Shown here: positions 6,091-8,951 of the stretch, piece after piece
Position numbering within the stretch: position 1 is the stretch's first letter
Layout: every line of letters starts with the position of its first letter
Source: Desulfovibrio sp.
GTDB lineage: Bacteria; Desulfobacterota; Desulfovibrionia; Desulfovibrionales; Desulfovibrionaceae
Assembly (NCBI GenBank): GCA_022837365.1
Contig: JALHHV010000048.1
Coordinates: 1 to 8,951 of the forward strand
Length of the DNA stretch: 8,951 nt
Reading direction: 5' to 3'
Made by a program: the position numbers and the translations under genes
The notes under the pieces: model-generated
What the model saw: only the letters and a program-made list of their open reading frames with translations
The model's database searches: none
What the model was told of the DNA's origin: nothing

Positions 6091-7002
6091 TCATTCCTTC
6101 CGCTGTCCGTCCCCGTCCGCGTCCAGTTGGCGCAGTTCTTCGTCGGACATGGCAAAGCCGTGTTCCGGCCCGGGAAAGGCGCCGTTCTCCACCTCTTCCT
6201 TGTAGGCGGTCACGGCGGCCGTCACCTGTCCGGCCAGGTTGGCGTACCGTTTCACGAAGCGGGGCGCTATGCGGTCTTGCAGGCCCAGCATGTCGTGCAG
6301 CACCAGCACTTGCCCGTCGCAGTCCGGCCCGGCGCCGATGCCGATGGTGGGAATGGTCAGCGCGGCGGTGATGCGCGCGGCCACGGGCGAGGGCACGCAT
6401 TCCAGCACCATCGAGAAACAGCCCGCCTGTTCCAGGGCCAGCGCGTCGTCCAGCAGGCGGCGGGCGGCGTCGGCGGTCTTGCCCTGCACCCGGAAGCCGC
6501 CCAGTTGCGCCACCCGCTGCGGGGTCAGGCCGATGTGCCCCATCACCGGAATGCCCGCGTCCACCAGGGCGCGGATCTGCGGCAGGTACGGCCCGGCGCC
6601 TTCCAGCTTCACGGCGCGCACGCCCCCTTCGCGGAACAGCCGCCCGGCGCTGCGCAGGGCGTCGGCCGGGCTCGTCTCGTAGGACAGGAAGGGCATGTCC
6701 GCCACCACCAGCGCGCGCGAAACGCTGCCGGTCACCGCGCGGCAGTGGTGCACCATTTCGTCCACGGTCACGGACAGGGTGTCGTCCCGGCCCAGCATGA
6801 CCATGCCCAGCGAATCGCCCACCAGGATGATGTCGATGTCGCAGGCGTCCACCAGGGCGGCGGTGGGGGCGTCGTAGGCGGTGAGCATGGCGATGCGCCG
6901 CGCGCCCTTGGCGGCGCGCACGTCCAGCGTGCCGACCGGGCGGCGCGGCCGGGCCGGGGCGTCGGTGGTGGCGGGGCGTTCCGGTGACGGATGGACGCTC
7001 AT
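6091..7002 (-). CDS. panB: 3-methyl-2-oxobutanoate hydroxymethyltransferase
   Basis: A 303-residue ketopantoate hydroxymethyltransferase. It transfers a hydroxymethyl group from 5,10-methylene-tetrahydrofolate to 3-methyl-2-oxobutanoate, the first committed step of pantothenate and CoA synthesis, in the cytoplasm. The family motifs are all present: TAYD (41-44), GDSLGMV (62-68), ADMPF (101-105), KLEG (132-135), GHIGLTPQ (155-162), LECVP (200-204), GIGAG (221-225) and HDMLGL. The Mg ligands should be Asp63, Asp102 and Glu134, and the general base Glu201. It is longer than the usual 260-280 residues because of a Pro/Arg-rich N-terminal tail of about 25 residues and a charged C-terminal tail. 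ATG 7002 is preceded by AAGGAG (7009-7014) at 6 bases. No panC is visible beside it. Confidence 0.96.
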   Translation of the reverse strand: MSVHPSPERPATTDAPARPRRPVGTLDVRAAKGARRIAMLTAYDAPTAALVDACDIDIILVGDSLGMVMLGRDDTLSVTVDEMVHHCRAVTGSVSRALVVADMPFLSYETSPADALRSAGRLFREGGVRAVKLEGAGPYLPQIRALVDAGIPVMGHIGLTPQRVAQLGGFRVQGKTADAARRLLDDALALEQAGCFSMVLECVPSPVAARITAALTIPTIGIGAGPDCDGQVLVLHDMLGLQDRIAPRFVKRYANLAGQVTAAVTAYKEEVENGAFPGPEHGFAMSDEELRQLDADGDGQRKE

Positions 7003-7055
7003 GTGGGGCTCCTTGCTGTGCGGTGGGGACGGTGGCGCCGGGGGTACCCGGGGCG

Positions 7056-7070
7056 GTTCATCCGGTGAAC
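7056..7070. repeat. Small inverted repeat in the panB leader
   Basis: GTTCA (7056-7060) and TGAAC (7066-7070) flank a 5-base spacer in the presumed untranslated leader of panB. It could be a weak hairpin or an operator half-site pair. No function can be assigned from the sequence. Confidence 0.25.
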
Positions 7071-7097
7071 GGGCGGCGCGGGTTGCGCCGGGCAGCC

Positions 7098-7126
7098 ATC
7101 CTACATCCGCCACCGGGGCATGGCAA
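7098..7126 (-). promoter_or_regulatory. panB: Sigma70-type promoter of panB
   Basis: On the minus strand TTGCCA (7121-7126, 5 of 6 to TTGACA) is followed after exactly 17 bases by TAGGAT (7098-7103, 4 of 6 to TATAAT). It points toward panB and would give a leader of about 90 bases. Confidence 0.6.
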
Positions 7127-7223
7127 ACCCGGAAACGGACCGGACGGGCGGGAAGGGGCGGCGGCCGCATCCTTCGGGATTCGCGCGGAAAATCTTCGCC
7201 GGTCCGGCCCGGCCGGCCGAGCG

Positions 7224-7250
7224 TAAAGAAAAGTGAAGGCCGCCCCCTAT
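7224..7250 (+). promoter_or_regulatory. Sigma28-like flagellar promoter
   Basis: TAAAGAAA (7224-7231), 11 bases, then CCCCCTAT (7243-7250). This follows the flagellar sigma28 pattern TAAAGTTT-N11-GCCGATAA in the -35 word and spacing, and keeps the CC and TA of the -10. It points at the flagellin gene and predicts a start near 7257. I looked for a sigma54 GG-N10-GC element in the same stretch and saw none. Confidence 0.5.
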
Positions 7251-7294
7251 AGTTTCACATGGGCAGGCCGAAAAGAGGGGCATGAACGGCGGAT

Positions 7295-7312
7295 GATCGC
7301 ATGGATGCGATC
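7295..7312 (+). promoter_or_regulatory. Hairpin with GGA loop in flagellin leader (candidate CsrA site 1)
   Basis: An 18-base perfect dyad: GATCGCAT (7295-7302), GG, ATGCGATC (7305-7312). As RNA it folds into a 7-pair stem with UGGA in the loop. CAUGGAUG is close to the CARGGAUG core of the CsrA-binding consensus. It could instead be a DNA operator, being perfectly symmetric in its arms. It lies between the candidate promoter and the flagellin start codon. Confidence 0.5.
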
Positions 7313-7339
7313 GGCGTGGTGCCCCGCCCGGAACGGCGC

Positions 7340-7359
7340 AATATTCATGGAGGAATATT
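7340..7359 (+). promoter_or_regulatory. Hairpin enclosing the flagellin ribosome binding site (candidate CsrA site 2)
   Basis: AATATTC (7340-7346) pairs perfectly with GAATATT (7353-7359). The loop is AUGGAG (7347-7352), so the Shine-Dalgarno GGAGG (7349-7353) lies in the loop and at the first stem pair, directly before the ATG at 7360. A GGA in a hairpin loop over the ribosome binding site is the classical form of a CsrA repression site. Its GGA is 46 bases from the GGA of the upstream hairpin. Confidence 0.55.
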
Positions 7360-8250
7360 ATGTCTCTCGTTATCAATCACAACTTGATGGCAATGAATGC
7401 CGCCCGCAACCTCAGCCAGTCGTACGGCAGCCTGTCCACGTCCGTACGCCGGCTGTCTTCGGGCCTTCGTGTCGGCACCGCCGCCGACGACGCAGCCGGC
7501 CTGGCCATTCGCGAACTGATGCGTTCGGACATCGCCGCCCTGAACCAGGGCGTGCGCAACGCCAACGACGCCATCTCGCTGATCCAGACCGCCGACGGCG
7601 CCCTCGGCGTCATCGATGAAAAGCTGATCCGCATGAAGGAACTGGCCGAACAGGCCGCCACCGGTACCTACACCTCGGACCAGCGTCTCATCATCGATTC
7701 GGAATACCAGGCCATGGCCTCGGAAATCACCCGAATCGCCAACTCGACGGACTTCAACGGCATTCACCTGCTCAACGGCAACCTGTCCGGCGCGACGCAC
7801 GACGGCAGCACCCTGACGTCCACCGGGAAGCTGAAGGTCCACTTCGGCACCGCCAACGACTGCTCGGAAGACTACTACTACATCCGCATCGGCACCGCCA
7901 CGGCGTCGGCCCTGGGTGTGGGCGCCTCCGCCGCCGACGGCGCGGGCAAGTCGATCTCCACGCAGTCGGCCGCGCAGGCCGCCCTGGAAGGCATCCAGAA
8001 CGCCATCATCTCGAAGGACCAGATTCGCGCGAACCTTGGTGCGCTCCAGAACCGTCTGGAAAACACCATCAGCAACCTGCAGATCCAGGCCGAAAACCTG
8101 CAGGCCGCCGAATCGCGGATTTCGGACGTGGACGTTTCGAGCGAAATGACGGAATTCACCCGTCAGCAGATCCTTACCCAGGCTGCCGTCGCCATGCTCT
8201 CGCAGGCCAACTCCCTGCCGCGTATGGCCATGCAGCTGCTGGGCGGCTAA
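7360..8250 (+). CDS. Flagellin
   Basis: A 296-residue flagellin, the filament subunit exported by the flagellar type III apparatus. The N-terminal D0/D1 part is standard (SLVINHNLMAMNAARNL, RLSSGLRV, DDAAGLAI, QTADGAL, STDFNG). The C-terminal part is too (NRLENTISNL, ESRISDVDVSSEM, QILTQAAVAMLSQAN, ending MQLLGG). The middle, about 142-205, is short, so the filament surface domain is small. A single Cys168 occurs in the middle part; flagellins usually lack Cys. The segment IRMKELAEQA at 90-99 is close to the TLR5-recognised stretch of enterobacterial flagellin. GGAGG (7349-7353) precedes the ATG by 6 bases. It stands alone here: no fliD, fliS or flaG follows at once. Paralogues elsewhere in the genome are likely, so I give no number or symbol. 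Confidence 0.97.
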   Translation: MSLVINHNLMAMNAARNLSQSYGSLSTSVRRLSSGLRVGTAADDAAGLAIRELMRSDIAALNQGVRNANDAISLIQTADGALGVIDEKLIRMKELAEQAATGTYTSDQRLIIDSEYQAMASEITRIANSTDFNGIHLLNGNLSGATHDGSTLTSTGKLKVHFGTANDCSEDYYYIRIGTATASALGVGASAADGAGKSISTQSAAQAALEGIQNAIISKDQIRANLGALQNRLENTISNLQIQAENLQAAESRISDVDVSSEMTEFTRQQILTQAAVAMLSQANSLPRMAMQLLGG

Positions 8251-8261
8251 GGCGTCACCGT

Positions 8262-8279
8262 CCCGCTGTTTACAGCGGG
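8262..8279 (+). terminator. Hairpin after flagellin gene, T-less terminator candidate
   Basis: CCCGCTG (8262-8268) pairs perfectly with CAGCGGG (8273-8279) around the loop TTTA, 11 bases after the flagellin stop. No T tract follows (GGCCGG instead). It may be a weak terminator or an mRNA-stabilising 3' hairpin; a highly expressed flagellin message would fit either. Confidence 0.45.
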
Positions 8280-8337
8280 GGCCGGACTGCGGCATCGTGG
8301 GCAGGTCCGCATGCTGCACATCCATCAGGAGCGGCCC

Positions 8338-8951
8338 ATGATTCCGCGTTCCCCGCGTCCCCCGCATTCCCCGTCGTCGCAACGGTCACGCCTTTCGCAC
8401 CACGCGCGGCAGGGCAGGTCATCACGCCTGCCGGAGGCGCTCGCCGCCGTGTTCGTGGTGATGTTCGTCCTGCTGGGCATAGCCCCGTACGACCGCGCGG
8501 TGTGGTTTCTGGAATGCACGCCCGTGGTCGCCATCTTCCTGCTGCTGGCGGGCACGGCGCGCAAGTTCCGGTTCAGCGACGCCGCCTACCTGCTGATGGC
8601 GGTATGGCTGTTCTGGCATACCGTGGGTGGGCACTACACCTTTTCGCGGGTGCCCTTCGGCGCCATTACCGACACCTTCGGCTTTTCGCGCAACCATTTC
8701 GACAGGGTGGGGCATTTCAGCGTGGGATTCTACGCCTATGCGCTGGCGGAACTGCTCACGCGCCGCCGCCTGGCCGGGCCGGTGGTTTCCGTGCTGTTCG
8801 GGCTGTTCGCCATCATGGCCGTGGCCTGCGGGTGGGAAATCCTGGAATGGCTGGTGGCCGTGGCCGAAGGCGGCGATGCCGGGCATGCCTTCCTGGGCAG
8901 CCAGGGCGACGAGTGGGACGCCCAGAAGGACATGCTGGCGGACACCCTGGG
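8338..8951 (+). CDS. DUF2238 / YjdF-type integral membrane protein, 3' end outside window
   Basis: The frame is open from ATG 8338 to the window edge (204 codons seen). CAGGAG (8326-8331) lies 6 bases before the ATG. After a basic, Ser/Pro-rich N-terminal tail of about 30 residues come hydrophobic segments at about 34-49, 58-72, 82-96, 124-140 and 147-173. The motifs HYTFSRVPFG, GFSRNHFDRVGHFSVGF, WEILEW and AFLGSQGDEWDAQKDML are those of DUF2238 (YjdF-like) inner-membrane proteins as I know them. The His, Asp and Glu residues in these motifs could line a polar site in the membrane. The family's function is unknown. Probably only a few residues are missing. Its relation to flagellin is only position and direction. 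Confidence 0.85.
   Translation, partial: MIPRSPRPPHSPSSQRSRLSHHARQGRSSRLPEALAAVFVVMFVLLGIAPYDRAVWFLECTPVVAIFLLLAGTARKFRFSDAAYLLMAVWLFWHTVGGHYTFSRVPFGAITDTFGFSRNHFDRVGHFSVGFYAYALAELLTRRRLAGPVVSVLFGLFAIMAVACGWEILEWLVAVAEGGDAGHAFLGSQGDEWDAQKDMLADTL

Noticed and set aside
6091..6129. EF-hand-like DADGDG at the C-terminus of PanB
   Set aside because: The calcium loop would be cut before its last ligand and no partner hand exists; probably chance in an acidic tail.
6007..6987. A 326-codon plus-strand frame opposite panB
   Set aside because: All panB motifs are on the minus strand; the antisense product is His/Gly/Ala-rich without structure.
7347..7619. Alternative start ATGGAGGAA just before flagellin
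   Set aside because: It is out of frame with flagellin, its first bases are the flagellin Shine-Dalgarno, and its product is a shadow.
7345..8382. A 345-codon minus-strand frame opposite flagellin
   Set aside because: The flagellin reading is unmistakable. The antisense product is a Gly/Val/His/Arg-rich shadow typical of GC-rich genes.
8422..8886. A 154-codon minus-strand frame near the right end
   Set aside because: The plus-strand frame encodes the DUF2238 motifs and has a ribosome binding site; the minus frame is its shadow.
1..8951. CRISPR array, tRNA, rRNA, transposase or integrase
   Set aside because: I saw no regularly spaced repeats, no cloverleaf or CCA-ended gene, and no recombinase motif on either strand.

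Overview
The window looks like the chromosome of a GC-rich, flagellated Desulfovibrionaceae-type bacterium (Desulfovibrio / Nitratidesulfovibrio-like). This rests on the flagellin sequence, a panB gene next to a flagellin gene, the strong GC bias of the flanking genes and consistent AGGAG-type ribosome binding sites. The species assignment is inference from recall, not from a search.

Layout. 1-338 holds no gene I can defend. 339-1076 (+) encodes a small papain-like cysteine peptidase-type protein. Its stop codon lies only 6 bases from the stop of the convergent next gene. 1083-5897 (all on -) is a clearly less GC-rich block. In transcription order it contains an AraC-family regulator (5897-4998) closed by a strong hairpin terminator, then a two-domain carboxymuconolactone-decarboxylase-like protein (4781-4044), a dienelactone-hydrolase/YcjY-like alpha/beta hydrolase with a cysteine nucleophile (4016-2961), a hydroxynitrile-lyase-type cupin (2825-2304) and an esterase-713-like alpha/beta hydrolase (2165-1083). 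All four enzymes start with a Sec-type signal peptide, so the set looks like a regulated extracytoplasmic pathway acting on a small carbonyl, cyanohydrin, lactone or ester compound. Its substrate is unknown.

From about 6020 the composition returns to GC-rich core DNA. panB (7002-6091, -; first step of pantothenate synthesis) has a hairpin after its stop and a good sigma70-type promoter. Divergent from it is a flagellin gene (7360-8250, +) with a sigma28-like promoter and a leader of about 100 bases. That leader contains two hairpins, each presenting GGA in its loop; the second loop contains the Shine-Dalgarno sequence. This is the arrangement expected for CsrA translational repression. The last gene (8338 to beyond the window, +) is a DUF2238/YjdF-type integral membrane protein cut by the window edge.

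The most interesting items are the AraC-linked four-enzyme secreted cluster, which looks acquired, and the two-site GGA hairpin leader of the flagellin gene.
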